Origin: Arachnopeziza araneosa
Taxonomy: Eukaryota; Ascomycota; Leotiomycetes; Helotiales; Arachnopezizaceae
Assembly (NCBI GenBank): GCA_003988855.1
Contig: QYAI01000018.1
Location: forward strand, 62,001 to 126,000
DNA length: 64,000 nt
Direction: 5' to 3'
The notes under the pieces are model-generated. The model saw only the letters and a list, made by a program, of their open reading frames with translations, did no database searches and had not been told where the DNA came from. Below, one piece after another: positions 1-12,263 of the stretch. Both the position numbers and the translations under genes were made by a program. Each line of letters begins with the position of its first letter. Position 1 is the first letter of the stretch.

Positions 1-2669
1 GGCTGAGAGTGCCGTCGCACCAGTGTGCATGTCTTGCGTCGGGACCTCGCTGAAGAGAAGTGCCAAAAAATCTTGTATGAGATCTTGCTCCTGAGTGCGG
101 CCAAGTGCACGAAGTGATATCTCTCTACCATCAACGGAAGTTGTATTCTTCCATTCGCTCTTGAGAGACTTGTATTCAGCCTTTGCACCATATCGAATTG
201 CAATACTGAAGATTGCGGTCCGAAGATTCTGATTAACAGCCGACTTGTCCTGTCCAGTCATGTACAGATCAAAGCGTCGTTTTGCTTCTGCAATCACTCT
301 GTCAAGCGTTAGACGTCTGTATAGGAAAGCGGGTTCTACTACTCACTTTTCGTGACCATTCGTACCGGCGCTGAGGAGTAGCAAAGCACGCAATTGGTGT
401 GTTAGAAAATCATCCTTTGGCGATGATTCCCAACCAATCTTCTCAACAGCAGGACTAATCAATTTAAGTATGAATTTCTTCAGACTCTCTGAGATAACTT
501 TATCCCCCGAAAAAACTGCCTTGACAGTGCCAAGGGAGCCAAGAATCTGTGACCAGACTAAATAGTTCGTCTCGGATTGGAAGCCCTCGACGAATGCCAG
601 AAGGCCAGGAGTTGCTGCTTCTCCTGATAGAGCCAAGGCACCAGCATCGCCAACAATACCTTCAAATTTGTGAGTGCGGTTCCAAAAGAAAGATAAGAAA
701 CATACCAATTTTGTCCGAGATGCTCAAACGGTCGATTTGAGTGCTAAGCTTGGCAAGTCGTGGAGGTGGGTACTTGGTTCGGTAGAAGCCAGTGTTGTCT
801 TTGTTGATCTTGTAAAAAGAATCATCAACATCTCTGATAATATCTTCTCTCTTGGTGAAAGCTATCTGTGTAACTTCATTCGTACCAACCTTGCCTTCGA
901 AACCGAGTGGTATCCACCAGGTGGTGCTATCATCATCCGGTGTAACATCACCGGTTGAGAGATAGCGTGACTGCTTGACACTAATTTGTCCAGGCTCTTC
1001 ACCAACAGTGAGGACTGGGAACCCGATTTTTTGAATCCAAGGATCCATCAAAGCAGGAACATCTTGACCAGACGCTTGGCTTAATGCTAACCAGAGATCT
1101 TTCGTCTTGGCATTCCCATAAGCATGAGATTTCAAATAATTTCCCACACCCTTGAGAAAGGTATCCTGGCCAAGATGAGCAGCTAGCATACGAATAACAG
1201 AGCTTCCTTTGAGATAGCTGATGGAGTCGAATATTTGATCCACATCCAAGGCGTCCTTTACTGGAACCTCGATGGGGTGCGAACTACGCAGTGAGTCCAG
1301 CGTAAAAGCTGTTTGCATACCCTCCGAGACAAATTGAGGCCAGACATGCCAATCAGGATGGATATGGTCTGTTGCTAACCATCCGACCCAAGTCGCAAAT
1401 CCCTCATTGAGCCATAGTTCGTTCCACCAATCCATCGTAACGAGGTTACCAAACCATTGGTGTGCCAATTCGTGAGCTACAACATAGGCAACCCTGTTTT
1501 TGTATTTCTGATCCGATGCCTTCTCATCAAACAAGACAGCTGTAGTTCTGTAGGTTATTAGACCCCAATTTTCCATTCTACAAGCGTTAGTATTAGATTA
1601 ATAGATTACTAAGAGTGCTTGAGTTCTCCTTACGCCCCGTGAGACTACGCAAACTACGGTCAGTATTGTTTTCTTGCTACATAAAGAGATAGGTAATTTA
1701 TGATTGCCTAATAGATTAGTCTCAAGTTTCGAGCCAATGAAATGGGTAGGAGAATAAGTGAACACGGTGATTGGCATCGGAAGTTGGCAAATAGCAACTT
1801 ACAAATTCATGAACAGCGACCAAGTCGCACTTGGGTAGCGGATACTCGATTCCAAATATGTCGGAGAAGTAATCTATTATCATAGGAGCATGGTCAAGAG
1901 CCCACTGGCCTTGGCTTTTCAAACCCTTTGTAGTATAAACTCGTACGGGAAGGGCCTTATCTCCATACTTTCTCTTGGTAAAGGCTTCAATATACTCAAA
2001 ATCTCCAAATGCCCATGCTAATAGATACGTGCTCATAATGGGAGTTTTCTCGAAAGAGACGACCTTGAATCCATCCTTACTCTTCTTGGTTCCCTTCTCT
2101 GGCATGTTACTTAATGCCGTCTGATCTTCGGGCAATTCGATCTCGAAATCAAAAGTTGCTTTGAGGTTCGGTTCATCAAAGCAAGGGAATGCTCGACGAG
2201 CATCACAACTCTCGAACTGAGTTGAGAACATCACATGGTGCTCACCATCTATTGGAACCGATGCTGCCGGCTCGACAGCTGGCTTGTATTCAGATCGATA
2301 AAAACCGGCCATGTCATGGTTAATAATGCCTTGGAATTTGATAACAAGCACGGCCTTTTCAGAAACAGGAAGATCTTCGGCGAAAGAGATTGTGGCCCGC
2401 TGTCTTGGAGCATCATATGATATATCAGCGGATTTGAAAGTCTGCTGAGTCTTCGTGTGCTCAAGAGAAACTTCAGCACTGTGGATCTTGAGCTGGTGAG
2501 AATTCAAAGTAATTTGCTTGGAAGTTTCAACAATCTTGGAGAGAATGCTGACAGTTCCTTGATAACCGAAATCCCCACCAAGCTCGATGTCATAGAGGGA
2601 AATATCATAGTTGACAGGTTTTATATTGCCTGGAAGAATGTCACGATCGGTAACGGTGACCGGAGCCAT
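1..2669 (-). CDS. M1-family zinc aminopeptidase, 3' end cut by window edge
   Basis: Cytosolic-type M1 metallo-aminopeptidase (Ape2/Aap1, puromycin-sensitive-like) that removes N-terminal residues from peptides. Exons on the minus strand: 2669-1803, 1644-1634, 1577-706, 659-347 and 298-1, continuing outside the window. The substrate-binding GAMEN motif (residues 292-296) is assembled across an 11-nt microexon. The zinc site follows as HELAH (H328, E329, H332), with the third ligand E351 in the NEGF motif, at normal M1 spacing. The ERAP1-like C-terminal repeats begin in the last two exons. The start at 2669 gives MAPVTVTDRDILPGN, a normal M1 N-terminus without a signal peptide. The last intron seen (346-299, 48 nt) has a CTAAC branch site and joins K-V-I-A-E-A in frame. 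It diverges from the CENP-W-like gene over about 390 bp. Family is certain; the exact paralogue is not. Confidence 0.95.
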
Positions 2670-3063
2670 AGTGGTGCAAGTTCGAATGCGTGGATATCGA
2701 CTAAATGCGGGGAGATTCTGTACGAGTAAGAGAATAGAGCGGTGGGTCCTGGGGCGTTTGCAATCCTCGAGATTGTTTTAGACCGAGGATTTGAGGGACG
2801 AAGATACGAAAAGTAACGGGCTTGGGAAAAGCAAAAGGGACTCTGGACAGTAAAGAAAACTTTGCTCACCGTAACATCAGAATGAGCCACTCACTGGGCC
2901 CAAAGCGGAAGAAAGGCAGAAGGCTATCTTCTTATTACAGCCCTGCCCTGTGGGGCTTTAAACGGTGGTCTTTGATTGGCTCATAGCAGCGAGGCTGATG
3001 TAGGCTCTCAACAACCTCCACCATCCTGAACAACAACAACAAGATCAACTTGCGTCACTCAAG

Positions 3064-3486
3064 ATGGCCGCTGGACAGAAGCTCTATCCGCGAGCAACAG
3101 TCAAGAAGATTGTCAAAGCTCATTCAAAATGCAATGTTAGCAAAAATGTGGACGTTATGGTATGAAGCTGGACGCGTCTCCCTGAACACGCCTCTGACAG
3201 CCTCCTAGATATTTCTCGATTATGCTCTCTTCTTACAAACGTATGCAAGCACTCACCTCTCTCTCCTCTTTCGGAGGTCTCTAATAATCTGTACAATCAA
3301 CGCTGACAATGGCTCTCAGGTTGATGAAAGAAGCCACCATCAATGCGAAGCAAGCTGGTGAACGAGGTATTAGCGCCAAGAGTGTCAAGAAGGTCACCGA
3401 GGCATGTGTTTATATTCAAACCCATCTCGAGTTATTTCACTAACTCGCGCTTGTTCCAGAAATCTCTTCGAAAATTCAAAGGTTGA
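3064..3486 (+). CDS. CENP-W-type histone-fold kinetochore protein
   Basis: Small four-exon gene: 3064-3159, 3209-3240, 3320-3401 and 3460-3486, giving 78 aa. The protein is a single histone fold, with N-terminal motif KLYPRATVKKIVKAH, a central helix (IFLDYALFLQTLMKEA), a basic loop, and the C-terminal motif SLRKFKG. This matches the fungal CENP-W/Wip1 family, which pairs with CENP-T (Cnn1) in the inner kinetochore CCAN complex and binds centromeric DNA. The third intron starts with GC rather than GT (GAG|GCATGT) and ends TTCCAG. The only nearby GT alternative creates an immediate stop and loses the conserved LRKFKG tail. Family assignment comes from pattern and length; another small histone-fold protein such as a CENP-S/X relative is possible but fits less well. 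Confidence 0.8.
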
Positions 3487-4124
3487 AGCTACAAGTTAAA
3501 CCCCTATTTAGAAAATGATTGCGAAAGGCGTAAAGGACCAACTATAAATTAGTTCATGGATTGGAAATCCTACACTACACATGAAAGAGTGAGGATGACA
3601 ATTGCACAAAATCAGTCCTGCCTCAATTCAGGCTCGAGTATAGATGTTGCGAGGCTGTGGCTGAGGATAGGGATGGAGACTGGTAGAAGCCCACTATGTG
3701 ACGCGCACTTACTACTACTAGAACGTGCAAAACTTGGGTTGTTAGCTATAAGAAGCAAGGAATACTCATAGGAATAATTTACTGCCTATTTCAGTCTTCT
3801 AAACCAAAATAAATAAATAGTGTTATTGGTGCTTTTAGGCCAAAGTCGCAGGTGCCAACCTTGTCTCGCTAAAAATTATGGAAGCTTTCAGAATACCAAG
3901 GACCGATTTCACCTCAATTTCATTTCTGCATTCACCACAACTGTACCTCTACCTGACCTGAAATTCTCCTCCGATCTGAATATTTCATTCCCACAATCAC
4001 CTACCGAGTTATACACTACCCCACAAGCCGAATCCTGACAACAATCCCTCTCTAAACTGGCAAACAGTCACATACTGAACTCTTTAAAAGTCCAATACAA
4101 CCTTCGAACCCCTCGTCTTTGACC

Positions 4125-5708
4125 ATGGCTGCTGCTGCGACTCAGAACCCTCCAATCAAGACAGAATCAAAGTCTGCGAAGAAAAAGAAGGCTGCCAAGG
4201 CTGTGCCTCCTACTGACACAGAAACTTCTTCGACAGCTCCTGAACCTACACCTTCTGCCCAAGCAGAGAGCAATCATGGTGATGGCGGTTACGAAAGCCC
4301 ATACATTAAGGAGTTGTACAAGTAGGTTTAGATTCAGTCCTATGTCCATGTGTCTGGTCGAATTGGCGATCTGGTAGCTAACTACCTTCATAGGAGTATC
4401 CGTAATGTCAACAAGAAGATTGTGAGTCGAACTTTATTTCGTCCAAACCTCAAATCTAATGATCCGATCTAGACCAATGCCTCCAAAGTTGATAACATTC
4501 TTGCTGCTAACCCTGGCTCGTCCTTGGATGATCTAGTAGCTGAACGCAAAATCAATGCCGACCAAAAGGCTCAAATTTTGAAGAAGCCGGCCCTACAGGC
4601 ATCTCTTGCCCAACTAGAGGAACAAATTGCTCAATACAAGAAATTCGATCAAGAATATAAGGCAAAATCGCAGGCTGAGAAGACCGAGTTCGAAAAGACT
4701 TTCACGGAGCGTGCGAGCAAGGAATTGGAGGAGGCCGTGGCTTCAACCAAGGCTGAGGCACAAGCAACTGCAACCAAGGATCTTCAAGATAATCTACTCC
4801 TTCTATCCCAATTCTTGAAGTTGGCTGCCATTCGCAGAGCTGAAGAAGAGGCTGCTGAGCTTGAGGAGAGCAAGGCATTGGAAGGTCTTTTGGCTCAAGT
4901 TTACTCTGGTGACTCTAATGCTGTTTCTGCAATGCTCAACCTTATTCAAGGTTCTGAAGAGAACATTCGATCAGTTGGTGGTGAAGACCTTAATGTTTCC
5001 TGTAAGATACTTCTTTTGAAATGTGCGGGTAGCTAATTTGACATATTTAGTTGCTGCGATCCAGGCTGCCTCTCTCGCTCAAGTCCCTGCTTCTGTTGAA
5101 GAACCTGTTGAAACGAGTGAATACCCAGTAGAGAGCGACCCGACAATCGCAAATGCTGGTCTTACTGAGCTGGATGAACCTCCTGCGGCTGCATTGACTA
5201 ATGGCCATACCGAATCCCATGAAATTCCAGGAATCCCACAAAATTCTGGGTTTGGAGAGGGAGCTGCTAATGCTGCAGCAGAGGCTAACTGGGATAACAA
5301 TAATGACCTCTCTACCTCCCAAGAATGGGTCGAGGTTCCTCGTGATACTACCGAGACTGAGACTGGCGTGACCGCAACACCTGCTGCTCCGTCAAACGTC
5401 CAGAGCTGGGCCGATGATCAACCAGAGGGCCCTGCCGAGGTTGGTTTCTTCCTTAACTTTATATATTACTTACTAACTTTCCATATTCTCAGACTGCTTC
5501 TGCTTCTGCTCCTCCCGCTGCAACCAATGACGGCTTCCAAGAAATCAACCGAAATCGCGGTGGACGAGGCAGCTTCCGAGGCGGTAACCGGGGAGGACGA
5601 GGCGACCACCGCGGACGAGGTAACTTCCGAGGTGATGGTCACCGCGGTCGTGGAGGACGCGGCGGCGGAGGCAACCGAGGCGGACGTCGTTCCGAAGAAT
5701 CCTCCTAG
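4125..5708 (+). CDS. YAG7-like protein with RGG-rich tail
   Basis: Five exons (4125-4321, 4394-4421, 4473-5001, 5051-5439, 5493-5708) give 452 aa. The N-terminus is Lys/Ala-rich. Residues about 58-190 hold a helical region (SPYIKELYKSIRNVNKKI, then SSLDDLVAERKI) followed by a long Glu/Lys coiled coil. The middle is acidic and disordered. The last about 50 residues are an RGG/RG-rich tract typical of RNA-binding tails. This layout matches fungal proteins annotated with the YAG7-like dimerisation domain, thought to be ribosome- or RNA-associated; the molecular role is not established. The start is the ATG in good context (ACCATGG). The downstream 3' flank to 6.2 kb shows nothing convincing. Confidence 0.75.
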
Positions 5709-6648
5709 AACCCAAATTCATACCGTTTGTACTTGCGGAGCGAAACTACACATGTAATTTCTCCTAGGTTATTAAGCAGCACAGCATCGACTGGCGAATA
5801 CTTGCGGTTGCGATTGCAGGCATTGCATTTGTGTCATTGGGCATGGGAACATTAATTGGGAGCGTTTTCTACTGCATGGTCATACGAACACCCTTAACGG
5901 ATCTTTGGGGATTCAAAAGTTTGCAAGTTGGGCGTGCATAGGCTAGTGGTAGCTAGCTTTTGAAAAGGTTAATCGAAATAACTTACCATCCCCAAATTTC
6001 TTAATTTATAACTGTGATTCAGTGTTTGAAAGTTCCTGAGCTGGATATCGGACTTCCCTAAGCGATGCTCAACTTAAATGAAGAATTCGCTAGAAGCAGA
6101 CAGAGAATCATGCCTGCTCTCTATCAGGAAAAGTTATTGTTTGTCTGGCAGATTACCTGCTCTTGCAGTACTCAAGGGAACGGCTTATCAGGAACAAATG
6201 ATCTCGGGATACGATTCTTAACAGCCAGAGCAGTTAATTGAGCAGAAATCCAACTTTCATTGATCTGCCTACATACATCCATAACTCCTCAACTGGATTT
6301 TCGCAACAAAAGAGAGATGCAATGAGCCCTGAGAGGCTACCCGAAGAAGAAACGGATAATATAAATATGCAATATGACCTCCTCGGCTTGACCAACTATG
6401 CCTCATCTGTAGTCACCTCTGTGGTGCTTCCGCCAATGGTGAATCCGCCTCCGCTTGAGCCGCCCCTATACGATGCTGCGTTAGCCGTTGCGCTATCCCG
6501 CTGCTAGGATTGGAGTAATAGAAAAAGATTCTAAGATAGAGCCCTGCTCTTTCTCTCTCTCGCTGAAGAATAAGGGGGTATTTACCTTCTACAGCGCGTT
6601 AGCACTGTATAACTTTGCTTCTGATTGTGACATCGAAGATGGGTTGAC
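5709..6648. other. Intergenic, convergent 3' flanks
   Basis: Holds the 3' ends of the YAG7-like gene (plus) and the DUF4360 gene (minus). No recognisable gene. A consensus intron-like segment (6652-6589, minus strand) begins exactly at the DUF4360 stop codon. A Gly/Ser-rich open stretch on the minus strand near 6400-6500 could not be joined in frame to any gene. Confidence 0.6.
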
Positions 6649-7328
6649 TTACAGGTTACATGATTGCCACGCGACATGAACTTGGTGTGTGAATGCTACT
6701 GTGGCATCGTCATCACTGAGACTGCCTGTCTGTGTCGAATTTGTGCTCGTGAGAGCAATTCTGTTGTTCACGTTCAGGATACCTGTCGCTCCGCAAGGAC
6801 TCCAGATGACAGCAGTAGTCTGGACTTGATCGTCTTTGGTGTAGACATCACCGTTGACCCATTGGGAGCCGGAGATGGTGCTGCGGGTTGTTGAGGTCGC
6901 CGCCGCGTTTTGGGAGAAGAAGTATGAGGATACAAATGTGCCTGTGACACCGGGATCTAGTTGCGCCCAGCCGTGGTATGTGGCTTCGACTACTGCGTAT
7001 TGGAAACCACCTGGGTACTGGAGCTCTAGGTGCAATTGGCATTGCTTTGTGTGGTCGGATACTTTGGTTGTTGGGCCGATGTATGTTTGGAAGGAGTCGA
7101 AGCCGAAGGTTACAACCTTTAAGCTATTTAGATACATCTTGGAGTGAGAAAAGGAGAGCTTACGGTTCCATCTGTTGAGAGGGATTGGGAAACGGATCCT
7201 TGGGGGCAGCCGTTTCCGGAGCTGGCGGCGTTGATGATCGTGATTCCTGAGGGTTGGGCGCGAGCATTGTGCAAGACCGGGGTGGCGACTGCCAGAGCTG
7301 GGAAAAGAAGAGAGCTGATGAGATGCAT
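6649..7328 (-). CDS. Secreted DUF4360 protein
   Basis: Two exons (7328-7164 and 7116-6649) encode 210 aa, the usual size for DUF4360. A signal peptide (MHLISSLLFPALAVATPV) precedes the family opening, with GITIINAASSGNGCPQGSVS followed by VTFGFDSFQTYIGP. Conserved cysteines occur in NGCPQG, TKQCQLHLEL, SPCGATG and the C-terminal WQSC motif. DUF4360 proteins are small cysteine-bonded extracellular proteins, common in plant-associated and saprotrophic ascomycetes, of unknown function. The stop codon overlaps a perfect 5' splice site (CT|GTAAGT). If the 64-nt intron that follows is spliced, the protein ends one residue later, so the product is almost unchanged. The family call is firm; no biochemical role can be given. 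Confidence 0.85.
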
Positions 7329-10300
7329 TTTGAAGAATAGAATGTGCTGAGGAAACTATGAAGCTGACGGAAATCTGAATGGGAGCTGTGAGATATAGCA
7401 AGCTGCATCTTGGAGACAGCTTCTGGCTTATATACTTTTGACTGACGCATCTGCATCCTGCACTCTAACTCTATCTGACTCTAAAGATAGATAATGCTCT
7501 CTGTCCAGACCCAGTTCCAATTCCCGATGCTTGCTCCGTCTGGGGATGGAATCAAGTGATCAAGCCGGTCTCCGAGGCAAACAGTAAGAAGATACTATTT
7601 CTGGCCGTGAAAATGCAGTTCATCTGAAGCGGGGTACCAATACGAGGAGATTCAATCTGATTTAATATGGGCTGTTCCCCATGAATGAGGTTTTGTCAAA
7701 GGAAAAATTTAAAAGAAGTGTGCCAAGAAAGGTCCAGGTTAGGTCCTGCGTGATAGCCGCGTTGAGGCGAGAAGTTGAAGCGAGGCTGACAAGCCACCGG
7801 AAGCAAATCGGGGGGTTATTACGGTGATTTGCAATGACGGTTACTCCGAATAATGGGCCAGAGTGTTATGTGTATTGATGAAACGTAGTGTTATTACGTG
7901 AAGTATCAGAGCGCGGGGAAATGTAACCGCATGGCGAGGTAAAGCAAATGGCGCTTTCAAGTAGTACTCCAAATCTATCAGGAAAAGAAAAAGAGCTTGA
8001 ATCATTTGGCAACGTTTCAAATTTGACAAAAGAGAACAAACCAAAAACCGGAATAAACTCTCACGGAATCAGTGGACGCAGATCCCCCATCTCTGGAGAA
8101 GCAACGGCGAGCTTATGCTTCTGACCGCCTGAATCTTGGCATCACACAGAACTGAAAGAATAAAATAACAACTGCGCCACTGACACACTCTTGGAAACAC
8201 AGTCGGGAGCTAGGGGTTCTCGCTAGATGAAGTCCTAAAGTGCCCAGCCTCAAGCCAGTACTTAGCCGACGAGGATATACTGTTTGCCGAACCCTCAAAC
8301 TCAATCAACTTTAAATTGACAGAACAGATCTCGAACAAGGTAGCAGCGCTATTTTTAAACCTCGAATGCTCAACTTCGGACGATTGACGCGGTTGACGAC
8401 TCCCGAACTCTTGCCCAAAAAGAAAGACGGTGCCTCTTGTTCAGAACTAATTGGTCTAGAATCTGAGGGAGGTGTGCCGCGATGCCAACCGCGAGAACAC
8501 GAGAAGAAGAAGAAGAAGAAGAAATTTGTCCCGTCGGTGGCGTCAAGTTACAAAGAGAAACCCGGGGCTGGCAATCAGCTTTGCATGTTCTGTTGTCGCA
8601 GCGGTGAACCCCGAGCGGGAGATCCGCATCTGGTGCAAGCCCCAGTTCGAATATAAAGTTCATCTGGATATTTGCACGTATTGTTGATGAAGGGATGAGC
8701 ATGCTTTAAGGATGAAGAGGACATCTAGAGGTGGCGAAAATTTGATTGGCAGCTCCGCAAAATTCGAGGCCAGGCTAAATATAGAAACGAATATCCTCCC
8801 GACTATGAGCGCTGTCCTTGTTAAAGCATACTGTACAAATGATCGTCAGCCTTGAATTTCCTCGTCTTTTGGGGATTATAGGGTCCAGTCTTTGTTACTG
8901 GACATACCAGAAGGGACTCAACTACTTTTCTTGGGTAGGTAATATAGCTCTGCTACAGTACCGGCGAAATGCAGAGTCCCTGCACGCACAGAATCCATGA
9001 CTCCCGTATCCAAAAGATCATCCGAGAGGTAGCTGTCCTTGTTGACCTCTTGGGCATTGCGGGGTGATGCTTCCACCCAACCCGCCGCACCGAGGCTTCA
9101 AATCCAGATGTTCTTGCCTTGTAACTGGCTTCATCTGATGTGAACGTGCAGCCGCAGGGACTTTATAAATAGAGCTGCCCTTGCATTTGCCGATTTCAGG
9201 TACTAGGCCCTCACATGGGTGGCGTAATAAATTCAGTTGGGCTGATGATTCGGACGTCAGGTGGTGAATGTCGTGATGAGAGGAAGAGGATGGAAATGGA
9301 AATTAGATGAGATGAGTTTGAATGAGCTTGAACATTTCCAACGCTATGCAGCTCACGGTAGGAAAGCGCAACTGTGGTAGTGGGCTTTTTGAGTTGTTCT
9401 TTCTTCATTTATCTATTGTTAGATTACCAACTATTTGCTTTTGTTAGGCTCTCTAGGAGTCTTTTGCAGTACTTTCAACTTACTTTTTCGATTCAACTCT
9501 TATCTTTTGGGCAATATGAATTATGGAGTACTAAAGCCATAAGAAAAGAGTGGTGGTCCTAGAACAATAATCTTAGAGACCAAATCATAAAGAAGAGATA
9601 AACACTGTGAGAGTACAAGGAGAAATGGAATACCTGAGATGCCGATTGCCGCCATTTGAAAAGGAGTGATAGGATTCATAACAGTAGTTGGAAACTCATC
9701 ACTGAAAACTCTAGATAGTGCTCTGGTTTGTTGTTTACTTTGGCTGAGATTGTGAAGTGTAACGTGAGACTGGAGACGAAAGTGAGAACCGCTGCAGATT
9801 TAGTGGGGAGCGGCCACATCTCATAATTTTATCTTCACGCGCTCGCTGGGCATGATGATTCAATTCGAAAGACCAATGTTTCGACATACGTAGTCGCTGA
9901 AGTGAGTTATAAGTCTAACATGACTGTCGATTGACTATACTTCGTCTCTTCTTTTACGCAGCAACCATACTGTTTCACAGGTGGCTTAAATGGGTTGGCA
10001 ATAATGGAATAAGTTCTTGAACTTGTCTGGAACTACTTGACCGATGTATATCTCGACCACCCTTTCCACTCCAACTTGAACCAGAATGCTACTGAACTCT
10101 GTTCTGCAAGTAGAGACTCTTATCCTGCTGTGATTCAGTTGGAAATCTCGCATGTCTTCCCCTTACACAGCGATCAACATCTTTTTTAGTACTGTGAGGA
10201 CACATCCAACTGTTGCTTTTTTGCCCATATTTTTGATAGCCTCCTCATCCCACTCTACTTCCATGATCTTTTTCGAGTCCAAACCCTTTCTTCTACAAAG

Positions 10301-12263
10301 GCTGCATGCCTGGCTTATCGATAAATTTTTACTCGGGGGGGCATGTAATTCAATCTATGAAAGACTAGCGTCAGAAAGAGTGGTGTGCCTCGCACGAAGT
10401 GTAAAGATCAGTTCAGGTTGCAGAGTGGGGCGATCGGTGGCGGTCAGTGTCTTATCGGATTCACAGGAGTGGACTTGCAAGATCTGAATAAACAAGGAAT
10501 TTAATGATAATACCTTTGATTTGTGTTTTTTTTCCTAAAAAATTCACGTCTACCTGTTCTAAGTCGTCTAGCAGTTTTGGATCTTGTCCGTAATTAAATC
10601 TGGCTTGATTCTACTAGCTTGGCCATTGTGTTCATGAAGAGAGAAAGTCAGTGTGCCAATACTATGTTCTGTTTGGTCAGTGTGAGATTCAGAGAGTAGT
10701 GCAGGCTCCGTTCAACCTTCGGGGCAGTGAATCACCATAAACATGTACGATATAGTCATAGGTCTCTCCAAGGAACACCAGGGTAAAAATTTCTTAGCAA
10801 CATTTTAAGTCTATTGAGCAAAGAAGAATGTGTCCCATGAACAAGTTCACATCTCGCATCATTTATCGTTCCTTGAGGATGAAACTTCATCTTGCTTATG
10901 CGAAGTCTATGTGATAGGACAGTTTTTTTGACGCAGATAAAGGGGGAAAAAAAATTACGAACCACAACCGATCGAACACGTAGAATTCTAGAACAACCAA
11001 AAATTATAACCCACACAAATGCATCTCAAGAGGGGATCGAATAATTTGTTGTCAACGTCAGTAACAACCTGGATTCTTCTTACAGTCGTCGACTGTGGAG
11101 GATGCAATGTGGTGCATATGTCAGGACAGTGTTCCACCGCCTTAGTCTTAGGTTACTACCCTTAAGTCCAAATCCACTCGATTCGAGACGGAATGTGAAG
11201 CTATTCATAGAGACAACGTGTTGTGGCACTTGACCAGAATCGAGCCCTGTATCCCGGAGTGGCGCAGATCAGAGGCAGGTGGGCATGGTTGCGTCAAGAT
11301 GGCTGATTCACATTTTTGCGAGTCTGGGGTGCAGGAGACCCACGTTGTTTCGGCACGCTAGAAGCTGAGTCGAGACAGGATCTGGACAGGCCTCAGAAGC
11401 AGAGAAGAAGCTTAAATTGACGCATCACAACTTGGCTTCGTCGTGATAATCCCAGGCAGCGCTGCTATCGTCGGTCTGAGGATGTAACGCCTGACCAAAC
11501 TTTCATTGACTGACTGTCAACTCCAAAGGTAATCATAAACATATGACATCTCCTTGGCCATGTTTTGTTTCCAAAGAACCTGGCGAGAGCAATAATAGCA
11601 CCGTCATAAATCCTGACTCGGAGCTTGTACGAGGAAGTCGCAGTATAGACGATAAGCCACAAACACTGTCCAAAATGGTTAGAGCAACGCTGCATTCGTT
11701 CCCGTTCAAAAGAAGATGACACGAAATCAAGAAGGAGGTAAAGCATCATCATAACTCGATGTGAAATGAATTGAGACAAAGGAGCTTGCTTAGACTTGGC
11801 ATTGACAATCGCTTATCCTCCCTGGGTAGGAGACAACCAAGTCTGAGATGCTAAGGGTAATTTCAAATTCCGAGTCTCTTGAGGTGAGTGAGGATAAAGT
11901 CGTTGAAGGAAAGAGTGATTCACTGGTGAAGAATGAGGTTGATACGTTCAAGAAAATGAGAAAATTGGGAGGCGGGAAATGCCATCTGATGAAGCGACAA
12001 TGCGACCTTGGAAGGATCCTGAAAGAGTAGATAGAGGATGGTTCCAGGGACATTGATACCAGGGCGTGGGACATGACAATCGGGGGACAAGATGAGCAGG
12101 TCTACAACGTCAGCTTCAGTAGGAGCAGGTCGGGACGAGGATTGATTCACGAGGAATGGCTCCAGTTGAGCCATGCCAACGCTTTTGTGCCGGTCGCTCC
12201 TCATTAATCCAGCGCGACAACTCGTACGTTGTGGGGTGATTCTTTATCAATCTCGAACCACCT
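7329..12263. other. Gene-poor region, about 4.9 kb
   Basis: No protein family, tRNA, rRNA or transposon was recognised on either strand. It contains many short open frames without conserved motifs, a GAA microsatellite at 8501-8523, and a 52-codon hydrophobic open frame on the minus strand at 9679-9521. The right end probably holds the promoter and the start of the leader of the KDM4-type gene. No direct long repeats were noticed by eye. Confidence 0.6.
8501..8523. repeat. (GAA)n microsatellite
   Basis: Run of about seven GAA units, seen directly in the sequence, in the gene-poor region. Confidence 0.9.

Noticed and set aside
317..346. A 30-nt intron in the aminopeptidase gene (GTGAGT to TACAG)
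   Set aside because: Too short for a fungal spliceosomal intron. Extending to the next acceptor (299) gives 48 nt, includes a CTAAC branch site and produces a better family match.
6404..6503. Gly/Ser-rich minus-strand frame as a last exon of the DUF4360 gene
   Set aside because: No combination of the visible donors and acceptors joins it in frame; the family normally ends at the WxSC motif.
11920..12204. 94-codon minus-strand open frame divergent from the KDM4 gene
   Set aside because: No recognisable domain, overlapping frames equally open, no supporting splice structure.
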